From Rhodobacterales bacterium HKCCE3408 (lineage in GTDB: Bacteria > Pseudomonadota > Alphaproteobacteria > Rhodobacterales > Rhodobacteraceae), in assembly GCA_015689705.1 (NCBI GenBank), contig WVSN01000019.1, positions 1 through 51,525 on the forward strand: a stretch of DNA of 51,525 nucleotides. The letters run 5' to 3'. Positions 25,539 through 33,717 of the stretch are shown here, in pieces. Position numbers and translations under genes: made by a program. The notes under the pieces were generated by a model that was given only the letters and a program-made list of their open reading frames with translations, had not been told where the DNA came from and ran no database searches. Position 1 is the first letter of the stretch, and each line of letters starts with the position of its first letter.

Positions 25539-25739
25539 TCAGCGCCGGCCATGGCCGAGCGAGACGAGATGAGCGCGCGTCATCGGGTCGATCCCGCCGG
25601 GCCGGGCCTCGGTCATCCGCACCCCGCGCGGCGGCTGGCGCATCTGGCCGGGGTCGGACGGCGTGCCGCGGCTGATGCGCAGCAGGTCCAGAAGGGCGGC
25701 GAGGGCAGGGCGGCGGGCGGTGTCGGTCTCGAAGGTCAT
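25539..25739 (-). CDS. Small protein of unknown function (66 residues)
   Basis: Frame from ATG 25739, with GGAG ten bases upstream. The product starts MTFETDTARRPALAALLDLLRISRG and has two further short charged helices, no signal or membrane segment. A longer frame back to 25823 runs into the divergent promoter region of the HxlR regulator, so I prefer this start. The sequence matches nothing I can name. It is separated from the cytochrome pair by 42 bases and could be transcribed with them. Existence of the gene is plausible but unproven. Confidence 0.45.
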   Translation of the reverse strand: MTFETDTARRPALAALLDLLRISRGTPSDPGQMRQPPRGVRMTEARPGGIDPMTRAHLVSLGHGRR

Positions 25740-25905
25740 CGGGTCAGTCTCCGGTTTGGAAGCCGTGATCGGCGATGTCCCGACCTTGCCCGCCCGGGCC
25801 GTCCACCGGGCAGTGCACGGCATGAAGCGTCCCCGGTACAGATTCTGAACTGGATCGGTCGGGACCCCGTCGCGTAGCCTGATCGCAACCGGACTGGAGA
25901 CCGCG

Positions 25906-26664
25906 ATGACGAAGAAACCCTATGGCATGATCTGCCCGATCACCCGCGCCTGCGAGATCCTCGAGCCGCGGTGGACGATCCCGATCCTCGTCGCGCTCTG
26001 GGCCGGAAACTCGAAATTCAACGAGATCCGGCGCGAGATCGGTTCGATCTCGCCCGCGCTTCTCAGCCGCCGTCTGAAGGAACTCGAAGCGCTCGGACTG
26101 GTGGAGAGGGTGGAAGACCGGGCCTCGGGCGCGGTCGACTATATCCGGACCGAGGCGGCGATCGCGCTCGAGCCGGTGCTGGAAATGCTGGCGCGGTGGG
26201 GCCTGCGGTTCATCAAGGCCGAACTCGCCCTCTGCACCGCCAATGCCTCCAGCATGATGTGGAAGATGCGCTCGATGATCGACACCGACGCCCTGCCGCC
26301 GCGCCGGGTCGTGATCCAGTTCCGCTTCGCCGATGAGGGGCTGGCCTACGACACCTACTGGGCCGTCATACAGCCGGGCGCGAAGGTCGAGATCTGCACG
26401 TCGATCCCCGGTTTCGAGGTCGACCTCTACGTCGAGACGAACGTGCCCTCGCTGCTCGGCATCATCCTCGGACGGACCACCATCGCGCGAGAGACCGACC
26501 TGGGCGAGCTTTTCATGTCGGGCGACGCGCTTCTCGCCCGGACCATGGACCGCTGGCTGCCGGTCAGCGAATACACCGATGTCGGCGAGATCGAGCAGAT
26601 TCCCGACGTACGCGACTGGGCCGCCGCGCGCCGGCGCTACTCCGTGGCCGCCGAGGCGCACTAG
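25906..26664 (+). CDS. HxlR-family transcriptional regulator with a C-terminal SCP2-like half
   Basis: A 252-residue protein. Residues 1 to about 105 form the winged-helix HxlR domain: CPITRACEILEPRWTIPILVAL, FNEIRREIGSISPALLSRRLKELEALGLVER and the wing, which binds DNA. Residues about 120-240 are an extra domain (VVIQFRFADEGLAYDTYWAVI, FEVDLYVETNVPSLLGIILGR), similar in pattern to the sterol-carrier-like C-terminus found on HxlR proteins of some proteobacteria and likely a ligand-binding part. ATG 25906 has GGAGA nearby. It is divergent from the small gene 25539-25739 and faces the cytochrome b561 gene. Which genes it controls is not shown. Confidence 0.85.
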   Translation: MTKKPYGMICPITRACEILEPRWTIPILVALWAGNSKFNEIRREIGSISPALLSRRLKELEALGLVERVEDRASGAVDYIRTEAAIALEPVLEMLARWGLRFIKAELALCTANASSMMWKMRSMIDTDALPPRRVVIQFRFADEGLAYDTYWAVIQPGAKVEICTSIPGFEVDLYVETNVPSLLGIILGRTTIARETDLGELFMSGDALLARTMDRWLPVSEYTDVGEIEQIPDVRDWAAARRRYSVAAEAH

Positions 26665-26690
26665 CGCGCGGCGTTGCCGTTCGGGGCCGG

Positions 26691-27170
26691 TCAGCGCGGC
26701 GCGGGTCGAAGCATCCGGGTCAGTGTGCCGTCGCGCTTCAGGTAATGATGGCCGATCGCCACAACCGCGTGGCCGCCGGCGACCAGCATCAGCGCATTGG
26801 CGGCGAGGTTGTGCGGCTCGCCCAGGTCGATACCGAGAAACCAGCCGGAAAAGCCGGTGATCGGCGTCACGATCAGCAGAAGATAGATCAGCCGGTGGCC
26901 CCATTTCGCCGCCAGTTCCATCCATCCGGTGGCCAGAGGTGCCGGCGCGCCCGAGATCGCGCGCACCGCCAGCCGGATCACCACCAGCGCGAAGACGGTC
27001 AGCCCGAGCCAGACATGGATCGGCGCGGCCGCGATCGGGTCGAGCCCGTCGCGCATGAGGATGCGATGGGCCCGGCCCATCCCCTCGCTCAGCAGATAGG
27101 CGGCGAGGACGGCGATCGCGGTCGCCCAGTGAAGCGCGATCTGTGTCGCGGAATAGCCGGTCTTTTCCAT
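26691..27170 (-). CDS. Cytochrome b561 (CybB-type)
   Basis: A 159-residue membrane protein with four helices. The N-terminal ATQIALHWATAIAVL has the first heme histidine (H14). Others are in APIHVWLGLTV (about residue 53), KWGHRLIYLLLI and GHAVVAIGHHYLKRDGTL near 138-146, fitting the two-heme pattern of the CybB/YceJ family. It conveys electrons between the ubiquinone pool and a periplasmic acceptor. It converges with the HxlR gene, and is separated from the SPFH gene by 71 bases. It is not part of the tandem cytochrome pair above, which is of a different subfamily. Confidence 0.9.
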   Translation of the reverse strand: MEKTGYSATQIALHWATAIAVLAAYLLSEGMGRAHRILMRDGLDPIAAAPIHVWLGLTVFALVVIRLAVRAISGAPAPLATGWMELAAKWGHRLIYLLLIVTPITGFSGWFLGIDLGEPHNLAANALMLVAGGHAVVAIGHHYLKRDGTLTRMLRPAPR

Positions 27171-27241
27171 GGGAGGCCTCGGGGAAACTGGGTGTCGGCC
27201 CGACCTTCACGGGCCGACATGGACGATCCGTCGCGCGATCC

Positions 27242-28369
27242 TCAGCCCGCGGGCGGCGGCGGCGGGGGCGGCGGCGGCAGGACGGTGAAGAGTTGCGCAA
27301 GCTCCGACACGTCCTCGGCCTTCATCCAGCCGTCCTGGCCCTGGGTCCAGACCAGCGTCTCGCGCGTCAGTTCCCCGGCCGACGCCATGCGGCCGAGCGA
27401 GGCCTTGGAGAACGGTCCTTTGGTCTGGCCGTTCTCGGCGATGTGCCAGACATGCTCGACCGGCGGCGGAGGCGGAGCGGCGGCCGGAGCGGCGGCGGGC
27501 TGCGCCTGCGGGGCCGCGCCCCACGACCCGCCCATCATGCCGCCCATCTGCATTCCAAGTCCCGCGCCCATGCCCATGCCCATCGCCTGACCGGCACCGG
27601 AGCCCTGGCTCGCCAACGCCTCGGCGGCCTTGTATTTCAGGTGCTCGTCGAGATTTCCGGTGATCCCGCGCGAGGTCCGGGTATCCAGCGCCTTCTCGAC
27701 CTCGGGCGGGAGCGAGATGTTCTCGATATACAGCTCGGGGAGGGTGAGGCCGTAGGCTGTGATGGTCTCGGAGATCGCACCGGCCACGAGCTTGCCGACG
27801 TCACCGGTATTGGCTGCCATGTCGAGCACCGGGATACCGGCGCCGGCGATGGCGCGGCTGAATTCCTGGACGATGATGTTGCGGATCTGGAAGGTCACCT
27901 CATCGGTGGTGAACTCTCCATCCGTGCCGACGATCTCGATCATGAAGCGCGCGGCGTCGGCGACCTTCACGGTATAGGTGCCGTAGGCGCGGATGCGCGT
28001 CGGTCCAAATTCCGGATCGCGCAGCATGATCGGGTTCTTCGTGCCCCACTTCAGATCGGTGAAGCGGTTGGTGTTGACGAAGTAGATCTCGGACTTGAAC
28101 GGCGATTTGAAGCCGTGATCCCAGTGCTGAAGCGACGTCAGGATCGGCATGTTGTTGGTCTCGAGCATGTAGAGACCGGGGGTGAACACATCGGCAAGCT
28201 GGCCTTCGTGGATAAAGACCGCCGTCTGCCCTTCGCGCACCGTCAGCTTGGCGCCGTACTTGATCTCGTGCCCGTGCCGCTCGAACCGCCACACCATCGT
28301 GTCGCGGGTATCGTCGGTCCACTCGATGACATCAATGAACTGTCCGGAAAGGAAATCGAAAATGGGCAT
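27242..28369 (-). CDS. SPFH-domain protein with GYF_2 and polyproline tail
   Basis: A 375-residue protein. Residues about 30-225 form an SPFH/band 7 domain (WGTKNPIMLRDPEFGPTRIR, DEVTFQIRNIIVQEFSRAI). A Gly/Met-rich linker follows (QAMGMGMGAGLGMQMGGMM), then a Pro/Ala linker, a GYF_2 domain (VWHIAENGQTKGPFSKASLG, about 308-365) and a polyproline tail with ten prolines. This SPFH plus GYF_2 form, often called a virion core protein in databases, is bacterial and related to YdjI of Bacillus. It probably scaffolds membrane stress responses. No N-terminal transmembrane segment is obvious. Neighbours DUF2927, TelA and XpaC lie upstream on the same strand. Confidence 0.87.
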   Translation of the reverse strand: MPIFDFLSGQFIDVIEWTDDTRDTMVWRFERHGHEIKYGAKLTVREGQTAVFIHEGQLADVFTPGLYMLETNNMPILTSLQHWDHGFKSPFKSEIYFVNTNRFTDLKWGTKNPIMLRDPEFGPTRIRAYGTYTVKVADAARFMIEIVGTDGEFTTDEVTFQIRNIIVQEFSRAIAGAGIPVLDMAANTGDVGKLVAGAISETITAYGLTLPELYIENISLPPEVEKALDTRTSRGITGNLDEHLKYKAAEALASQGSGAGQAMGMGMGAGLGMQMGGMMGGSWGAAPQAQPAAAPAAAPPPPPVEHVWHIAENGQTKGPFSKASLGRMASAGELTRETLVWTQGQDGWMKAEDVSELAQLFTVLPPPPPPPPPAG

Positions 28370-28468
28370 GGGCTGGTCTCGCTCGGGCTGTCGTCGGCGG
28401 CAGCATAATCGCTGCGACCCGGCCTGTCGCCCCGTTTCAGCCGGGGAATGCCTGCGGCGATTTCCCCG

Positions 28469-29431
28469 TCAGGTCGATCCGCCCATGAGCTCCTCGGCGA
28501 TCTGGCGGACGACCGGCCGGGCCTCCTCGGCGCTGATCCCCGGAGCCAGGCGGCGGTCGTAGAGCATCCGCAGCATCAGCTCGTCCAGACGTGTCAGAAG
28601 CGCGAATTCCTCGTCGTCGTTGAAGATCGACGGGCGCGCGGACGGGCTGTCGTTCGGCAGGCCGAGGCCCTGGGCGATCTCCTCGTGCACGCAGGACCGG
28701 CGCAGAAGGTCCGGATGCTCGGTCCGGATGATCGCCACGGCGGCCACGTATTCCGACGGGTTGTCGGCCGAGGAGAAGGCGTAGACCGAGCAGAAGGCGA
28801 AGCGCGGCAGGCCCGTGATCTCGCGCACGATGTCGGGGCCGATCCCCGGGACCAGCAGGCGCAGCAGGTCCCCCGCGGCGAGCTGTTCGTCGCGGTTGAG
28901 ATAGAGAACGTGGAAATTGCCGTTGCCCTGAACGGTCGAAACCGGGTGGCCGGTCAGCCCCGCCAGCCGGCGCGCATAGTTCGACAGATAGGCGCGGTCC
29001 TCGGCACGCTCGGCCTCGGTCGTGCTCGGGCCGAAATGGGCCTGCAGGCGCACCGGTGCGGTCCAGCGGCGCAGGACGGCCGGCGTCTCGCGCTGGATGA
29101 AGCGGCCGCCGCTCAGCGCGTATTCGTCATAGAGTGCGATTCGCTCGAATGTCTCGGCCAGGCTGCGGGCGGTAATGGGCGTATCCGGCCCGCCGCCATC
29201 CGTGCGCAGGAAGCCGTCGTTCAGCAGACGCTCCTGCACGTTGGCGTAATAGGCCTCGAAGGCGAGGCTTTCGGCCGAGCGTTCTGGTGGGTCCTCGGGT
29301 GCGGAGTCGGGCACTGGCGAGACCGGCGCGGCGACCTGACAGGCCGACAGCGCGAGCGCGGCCAGCCCGGCAATCAGACTGCGGGACAGGGGAGAACGCG
29401 GATGTCTGCGGTGGCGCTTCGCCATCACCAA
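28469..29431 (-). CDS. DUF2927 lipoprotein with HEEIAQ motif
   Basis: A 320-residue predicted lipoprotein: a basic start MVMAKRHRRHPRSPLSRS, hydrophobic core, lipobox ALSACQ with the modified cysteine near residue 31. A second ATG two codons in (29425) is equally possible. It shares the DUF2927 core with the gene at 13206, including SCVHEEIAQGLGLPND (HExxQ) and an N-terminal SLAETFERIALYDEY segment, but ends without tetratricopeptide repeats. Cysteines C in RFAFCSVYAF and RRSCVHEE could form a disulfide in the periplasm. It sits between SPFH and TelA. The family function is unknown. Confidence 0.85.
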   Translation of the reverse strand: MVMAKRHRRHPRSPLSRSLIAGLAALALSACQVAAPVSPVPDSAPEDPPERSAESLAFEAYYANVQERLLNDGFLRTDGGGPDTPITARSLAETFERIALYDEYALSGGRFIQRETPAVLRRWTAPVRLQAHFGPSTTEAERAEDRAYLSNYARRLAGLTGHPVSTVQGNGNFHVLYLNRDEQLAAGDLLRLLVPGIGPDIVREITGLPRFAFCSVYAFSSADNPSEYVAAVAIIRTEHPDLLRRSCVHEEIAQGLGLPNDSPSARPSIFNDDEEFALLTRLDELMLRMLYDRRLAPGISAEEARPVVRQIAEELMGGST

Positions 29432-29562
29432 GCTCCATCGATCCCCCCGCAGCGGCGTCTAGCAAATCGCCCGTGAGAGGGCCAGCGGTGTTCGGGGCCG
29501 CTCTCGCGATTGTGGCATCCCGGTGCGGGCGGGCGACGTCGGTGGGCGTCGGGCGCCAGTCT

Positions 29563-29597
29563 CCTCCGCCGGGGGCCCGGCCGTGACCCGGCGGAGG
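29563..29597 (-). terminator. Strong GC hairpin downstream of telA
   Basis: CCTCCGCCGGG (29563-29573) pairs perfectly with CCCGGCGGAGG (29587-29597), an 11-base stem with a 13-base loop. It lies 25 bases past the telA stop on the minus strand. No T run follows, so it may be a factor-assisted end or an RNA stabiliser. The remaining gap 29432-29562 shows no gene. Confidence 0.5.
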
Positions 29598-29622
29598 CGT
29601 CTGGCTTGCTTGCCCGTAGGCC

Positions 29623-30816
29623 TCAGCTGGCCGGGACGCTTTCCCCGATATTCGAGCCGGTGCCGTCCCGGCGCGCCTTCGCGGCGGACAGCGTGTCGCG
29701 CAGCTCGCGCTCCATCTTCTGCATCTCGGCCTCGGCGGCGGCACGGCGCGCCTTGCCCTCGTCGGCGATCTGCAGGCTTTCCTCGATCGTGGCGATCAGC
29801 TCGGCATTGGCGTGCTTCACGGCCTCGATGTCGAACACGCCGCGCTCCATCTCCTCGCGCACCATCCGGTTGGACTCGCGCAGGTTCTCGGCGTTCGACT
29901 TCAGAAGGTCGTTGGTCAGGTCCGTTGCCTCGCGCACCGCCGACGCCGCCTCGGTCGAGCGCTGGATCGTGACCGCCTGCGCCAGCTGCGTCTCCCAGAG
30001 CGGCACGGTGTTGACGAGCGTCGAGTTGATCTTCGTCACGAGGCTCTTGTCGTTTTCCTGCACCAGCCGGATCGAGGGCAGGGACTGCATCGTGACCTGC
30101 CGCGTCAGCTTCAGGTCGTGGACCCGGCGTTCGAGATCGTCGCGCGCGGCGCGCAGGTCGCGCAGCTCCTGCGCCTTGATGACCTGGTCGGTCTCCGGCG
30201 CGGCATTCACCTCGGCCTCCTTGGCCGGGATCGTGGTCGCGTCGAGTTCCTTCAGCTTCTCCTCGCCGGCGGCGATGTAAAGCGCCAGCTCGTCGTAGAA
30301 ATTCAGTGTCTTTTCATAGAGCTGGTCGAGGGACTTGATGTCCTTCATCAGCGTGTGCTCGTGGCGCAGCAGGTCGTCGGTGATCTTGTCGATCTGGCCC
30401 TGCACGTCCTCGTAGCGCGCCATGAAATCGTGGATCGGCTTCGCGCCGCCGAACAGACGCTCCCACCAGCTGCGCTTGCGGTTGGGGTTCAGCTCGTCGA
30501 CCGAGAAGCCGCGGATGGTGCCGACGATATCGCGCAGGGAATCCCCGGCGGGACCCACATCCTTGTTCTTCACGCCGTACAGCATGGCCTGGCTGATGAC
30601 CTGCAGTTCCTCCTGCGCGGCCGTGCCGAAAGTGACGATGGAATTGGTATCCGACATGTCGATCTCGGCCATCCGGGTCCGGATCTGCTCGGCCGTCGGC
30701 TCGGGCGCGTCCGACAGGACGACAAGTTCGGTCGACGGTTCGGGCAGAACGATCGAGTTCAGCTCGTCGACGAGCTTGGCGGCCTCCTCGGCCTTGGCCT
30801 GGATCTCATTGGTCAT
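29623..30816 (-). CDS. TelA-family toxic anion resistance protein
   Basis: A 397-residue TelA/KlaA-type protein. It is mostly alpha-helical with long coiled stretches (ATDLTNDLLKSNAENLRESNRMVREEMERG) and the family core GFSVDELNPNRKRSWWERLFGG and PLWETQLAQAVTIQRSTEAAS. TelA proteins were linked to tellurite resistance, though the true role appears to be in envelope or cell-surface stress. Start M at 30816, stop 29623; the XpaC gene precedes it with a gap of three bases. The same TelA-XpaC pair exists in Bacillus (yaaN-xpaC), so a shared function is likely. Cytoplasmic, with no signal. Confidence 0.92.
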   Translation of the reverse strand: MTNEIQAKAEEAAKLVDELNSIVLPEPSTELVVLSDAPEPTAEQIRTRMAEIDMSDTNSIVTFGTAAQEELQVISQAMLYGVKNKDVGPAGDSLRDIVGTIRGFSVDELNPNRKRSWWERLFGGAKPIHDFMARYEDVQGQIDKITDDLLRHEHTLMKDIKSLDQLYEKTLNFYDELALYIAAGEEKLKELDATTIPAKEAEVNAAPETDQVIKAQELRDLRAARDDLERRVHDLKLTRQVTMQSLPSIRLVQENDKSLVTKINSTLVNTVPLWETQLAQAVTIQRSTEAASAVREATDLTNDLLKSNAENLRESNRMVREEMERGVFDIEAVKHANAELIATIEESLQIADEGKARRAAAEAEMQKMERELRDTLSAAKARRDGTGSNIGESVPAS

Positions 30817-30819
30817 GGG

Positions 30820-31734
30820 TCACCCCCGGTGTTCGATGTGGCTGATATCGCGTTGAAGCCGCTCGCGCAGAACCTCGATCTCGACGTCGAGATCGCTGCG
30901 GTCCTCAAGCAGCATGGTCTTGGTACGTTCTGAAAATCCATTTTCGAGGTCGTCCAGCATGGCGACGTAATCGGCGCGAACGGCCGGGTCGCGGTCGTTG
31001 CCGTAGATATCGGCGAACTTCACGGTCGCGTCGCGCGCGCCCTGCAGGTAGACGCCCAGATAGCGCCGGGCGCGGTTGAGATCGCGGGGATCCTCCTCGA
31101 CCGTCCGGAACATCTGGCGGACGGTCGCCTGGAAGCCCTCGACCCGGGCCTCGAGTTCCCGGTCGCGGGCGCGCAGGATCGCGTCCTTCATCTGGCCGAG
31201 CAGCGTTTCGGCCTCCTCGACCTTCTTGGCGATGCGTTCGGTCTGGTAGCGGTCGACGCCCTCGAGTCCCTTGTCCTTCATCGGGTCGGGGCCGAACACG
31301 AACAGGTGCAGCCCGCCGGCGAGCACGCCCGCGATGACCGCGGCGACAGGTTCTTCCCCGAGCGCAAGCGCCGCGACGCCGAGCCCGGTCGCGACCGATC
31401 CGAAGATCTTGCGCGGAATGGCCGGGCGGCGGGCGACCTTGCGTTCATTGTAGGCATCCTCGGCCCGGACCCCGTCGCGGGTGAGCCAGGCGGCAAGGAA
31501 CAGCAGCGCCGATCCGATCAGGTCGACGGCAAGCCCTGCCGTGCCCTGGAAGAAGGCCGGGACGACGGTGATGGCTGCGGCGAGGAACATCAGGTTCAGC
31601 TTCGCGCCATGACGTGCCGGCGCCCGGCCGCGGAACGAGATCTCGGGCGGGCGGGGCGCCGTGACCTCGCCACGCTCCGCGTTGGAATCGCGGCGGCCCC
31701 TCGGGCTGTATTCCCCGCTGTAGCGTTGCGCCAT
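30820..31734 (-). CDS. XpaC-family protein (5-bromo-4-chloroindolyl phosphate hydrolysis family)
   Basis: A 304-residue protein with two hydrophobic segments near residues 45-85 (LNLMFLAAAITVVPAFF, AVDLIGSALLFLAAWL), a further pair around 112-147, then a long helical C-terminus (GVDRYQTERIAKKVEEAETLLGQMKDAIL). This is the XpaC layout. The family name describes an indicator reaction, not a proven enzyme. The start codon overlaps the stop of the 29-residue gene upstream by four bases. It forms a conserved pair with TelA; expected location is the inner membrane with the helical part in the cytoplasm. Confidence 0.88.
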   Translation of the reverse strand: MAQRYSGEYSPRGRRDSNAERGEVTAPRPPEISFRGRAPARHGAKLNLMFLAAAITVVPAFFQGTAGLAVDLIGSALLFLAAWLTRDGVRAEDAYNERKVARRPAIPRKIFGSVATGLGVAALALGEEPVAAVIAGVLAGGLHLFVFGPDPMKDKGLEGVDRYQTERIAKKVEEAETLLGQMKDAILRARDRELEARVEGFQATVRQMFRTVEEDPRDLNRARRYLGVYLQGARDATVKFADIYGNDRDPAVRADYVAMLDDLENGFSERTKTMLLEDRSDLDVEIEVLRERLQRDISHIEHRG

Positions 31735-31823
31735 CAGAGAACCCCGAACCCGCCGAAGGCGGCCATCAGGATGATGACGAAGAGGACGGCAAAGGCGATG
31801 CCCCGCAGGCTGTCCGATGTCAT
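31734..31823 (-). CDS. 29-residue single-helix membrane peptide
   Basis: An ORF too short for ordinary finders: ATG at 31823, TGA overlapping the XpaC ATG (31732-31734). GGAG lies eight bases before the ATG. The peptide begins MTSDSLRG and continues as one hydrophobic helix (IAFAVLFVIILMAAFGG), then ends GFGVL. Its coupling to XpaC and TelA, the good ribosome site and the clean helix argue that it is real. It may be a small subunit or regulator of XpaC; that is inference. Confidence 0.68.
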   Translation of the reverse strand: MTSDSLRGIAFAVLFVIILMAAFGGFGVL

Positions 31824-31873
31824 GGCCGGTCTCCGTTCGACAGTCAGCTTAACGATAGGCAGGATCGGCCGCG

Positions 31874-31902
31874 AAAAAAAGCCATTGCGGACGGGGAATG
31901 GC
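31874..31902 (-). terminator. Intrinsic terminator after the GST gene
   Basis: On the minus strand GCCATT (from 31902) pairs with AATGGC (31881-31886 on plus as GCCATT), followed by a run of seven T. The hairpin lies 23 bases after the GST stop codon and has a ten-base loop. It ends the hydrolase-GST transcript before the 29-residue gene's promoter. Confidence 0.75.
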
Positions 31903-31924
31903 CCGGTCGCTTTCCCCGGCGGGA

Positions 31925-32623
31925 TTATCGGTTGAACAGCCGGTCGCTTGCCGCCAGCCGCGACGGTTCGCCCCGTTTCTCGGCGGCGAGCGCACGGCCC
32001 GCGATCACGCCGGGCCGTGCGCCGACCGTCTCGAGCCAGCGCGCCATGTTCGGCTTGTCCTCCAGCGTCTGCTGCTGGCCCTCCCAGAGCGAGGCCCATC
32101 CCCAGACCGCCATGTCGGCGATGGAGTAGAAATCTCCGGCGACGAACTCGTTCTCGCCGAGCTGCCGGTCCAGCACGCCGTAAAGCCGCGCGACCTCGGT
32201 CCGGTAGCGGTCCTTGGCATAGGGCAGGTCCTGCGGCGGATCCATGAGCGGCGCGTATTTCAGGAAATGGTGCGCCTGTCCGGCCATCGGCCCGAGCCCG
32301 CCCATCTGCCACATCAGCCATTGTTCGACGGCAAGCCGCTCGCGCTCGGTCTCGCCGTAGAAGCGGCCGGTCTTGCGGGCGAGGTACAGCAGGATCGCGC
32401 CGGACTCGAACAGGCTGACCGGCGCGCCATCCGGCCCGTCGGGATCGGTGATTGCCGGCATCTTGTTGTTCGGGCTGATCTTCAGGAAGTCGGGCGCGAA
32501 CTGATCGCCCTTCGCGATATCGATCAGGTGGAGCGTGTAGGGCAGCTCCATCTCGTGCAGCGCGATGGACACTTTCCAGCCGTTCGGCGTGGGCCAGTAA
32601 TAAAGATCGATCGGGGCGGTCAT
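31925..32623 (-). CDS. Glutathione S-transferase, Nu/YghU-YfcG-like
   Basis: A 232-residue GST. The N-terminal thioredoxin-fold domain starts IDLYYWPTPNGWKVSIALHEMELPY, where TPNGWKVS replaces the usual catalytic Ser/Tyr region as in the Nu-class YghU and YfcG, then NNKMPAITD and LFESGAILLYLARKTGRF, glutathione-binding. The C-terminal helical domain contains DFYSIADMAVWGWASLW. Nu-class members have disulfide-bond reductase activity. It follows the hydrolase gene with a gap of 30 bases and precedes an intrinsic terminator. Cytoplasmic; physiological substrate unknown. Confidence 0.92.
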   Translation of the reverse strand: MTAPIDLYYWPTPNGWKVSIALHEMELPYTLHLIDIAKGDQFAPDFLKISPNNKMPAITDPDGPDGAPVSLFESGAILLYLARKTGRFYGETERERLAVEQWLMWQMGGLGPMAGQAHHFLKYAPLMDPPQDLPYAKDRYRTEVARLYGVLDRQLGENEFVAGDFYSIADMAVWGWASLWEGQQQTLEDKPNMARWLETVGARPGVIAGRALAAEKRGEPSRLAASDRLFNR

Positions 32624-32653
32624 GGGTGGAGCTTGCCGCAGGTGCGCCGCCGG

Positions 32654-33550
32654 TCAAGCGCAATCGGCACGGCGGGCGAGGGCGGGCAGGCGCGGGCGCA
32701 CCGGCGCGGGCGCGTCGGGCAGGGCGGCACGGAGGCGGGCGAAGGCCGTCCCGGACGCGAAGACGTCGCGGTAGACGGGGAAAAGACCGGGGCGCAGGTA
32801 GCTCGACCAGTGGCAGACGCGCCGGTGCGGCGGCTTCGCCCGGTAGCCGAGCGCATGGAGTGCGGCGAGGTGGTCGGCATCGTCGATCTTCAGATCCAGC
32901 CAACCGCGATGCGGCCCGGACAGCCCGGCGGAGACGTGGCGCACGAAGGTCTCGGTCCCCGGCGCGAACAGCCGGAACAGAAGCTCGAAGGCCAGGTTCT
33001 CGCCCGAGGTCACGTTCAGGATGCGCGCGGCGCGGCCCGCGGGCGAGAAGGCGGCGCGGTCGGCGGCGGCCTGGGTCTCGGCGGCCGACAGCAGGATCAC
33101 CGCCTCCACGAGGCCGGGCCGCTGATCCTGAAGCGCGCGCAGCGCCACCCGCGCGCCGAGCGAATGGGCGATGATCCGCACCCGCGCGTCGGGCCGCATC
33201 TCGCCGATGCCGGCGATCGTCTCCGACAGTGCCGCGCCCGCCTCCCAGGCCCGCCGCGCCACCCGGTCGAGCCGGCCGCGCGCGGGCCATCCGAAGCCGA
33301 CGGCCAGCCCGGCGCCGGGACGCGTCAGGCCGAGATGCCGGGGCCAGCTGACCGCCTTCCAGCAATCGTTGCGGGAGACGGGCGAGAGAATGTGCGTGTG
33401 GGGGGAATGTCCGGGCCGGAACGGGTCGGATCGGAAGCCGTGGGTCATCACCGTGACCGGCGCGCCTTCGGGCAGCGCGTGCAGCGCGTCGGCCAGCGCT
33501 TCGCGTCCCTCGATCTGCCGCTGCCGCGTATTGACCGCGATGACCGTCAT
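32654..33550 (-). CDS. Alpha/beta-hydrolase fold protein
   Basis: A 298-residue alpha/beta hydrolase. The oxyanion region is VTVMTHGFRSDPFRPGHSPH, with the nucleophile elbow IIAHSLGARVALRAL placing the catalytic Ser at about residue 130. Candidate acid and His: DDADHLAALHALG and HRRVCHWSSYLRPGLF. The sequence between resembles the DUF900-type secreted esterase-like proteins but lacks a signal peptide, so it is likely cytoplasmic. A Pro/Arg-rich tail ends it. It leads the transcript to the GST gene. Substrate unknown. Confidence 0.8.
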   Translation of the reverse strand: MTVIAVNTRQRQIEGREALADALHALPEGAPVTVMTHGFRSDPFRPGHSPHTHILSPVSRNDCWKAVSWPRHLGLTRPGAGLAVGFGWPARGRLDRVARRAWEAGAALSETIAGIGEMRPDARVRIIAHSLGARVALRALQDQRPGLVEAVILLSAAETQAAADRAAFSPAGRAARILNVTSGENLAFELLFRLFAPGTETFVRHVSAGLSGPHRGWLDLKIDDADHLAALHALGYRAKPPHRRVCHWSSYLRPGLFPVYRDVFASGTAFARLRAALPDAPAPVRPRLPALARRADCA

Positions 33551-33577
33551 CTGCCCGTCGCCCTACAAGAACTGGCC

Positions 33578-33586
33578 TGTGGATAA
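33578..33586 (-). promoter_or_regulatory. Perfect DnaA box
   Basis: TGTGGATAA on the plus strand is the complement of TTATCCACA, in the 314-base non-coding stretch before metZ. It is 28 bases upstream of the hydrolase start. A single box is a weak indication of DnaA binding. Confidence 0.4.
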
Positions 33587-33623
33587 GACGAATCCGCGAC
33601 ATCTGGGTGACGCCAAGGTCACG

Positions 33624-33641
33624 ACCGCATGACAATGCGGT
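33624..33641. repeat. Seven-base hairpin upstream of the riboswitch
   Basis: ACCGCAT (33624-33630) and ATGCGGT (33635-33641) pair with a four-base loop GACA. It lies in the shared promoter region of the hydrolase (minus) and metZ (plus) and might be an operator. The rest of the gap 33551-33864 holds a DnaA box, this hairpin, a SAM-II riboswitch and a terminator; no protein gene was seen. Confidence 0.5.
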
Positions 33642-33717
33642 TAAGGAACGGTAAAGGCCGCCGGCCGCCGCGGCCATTCCCGCTTGACCGGACAGGGCTT
33701 CGGGAGTACGCCGCTGA

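Noticed and set aside
27242-28369. Phage gene, because databases call this protein type virion core protein
   Set aside because: The SPFH plus GYF_2 layout is bacterial; there are no phage structural, integrase or lysis genes nearby.
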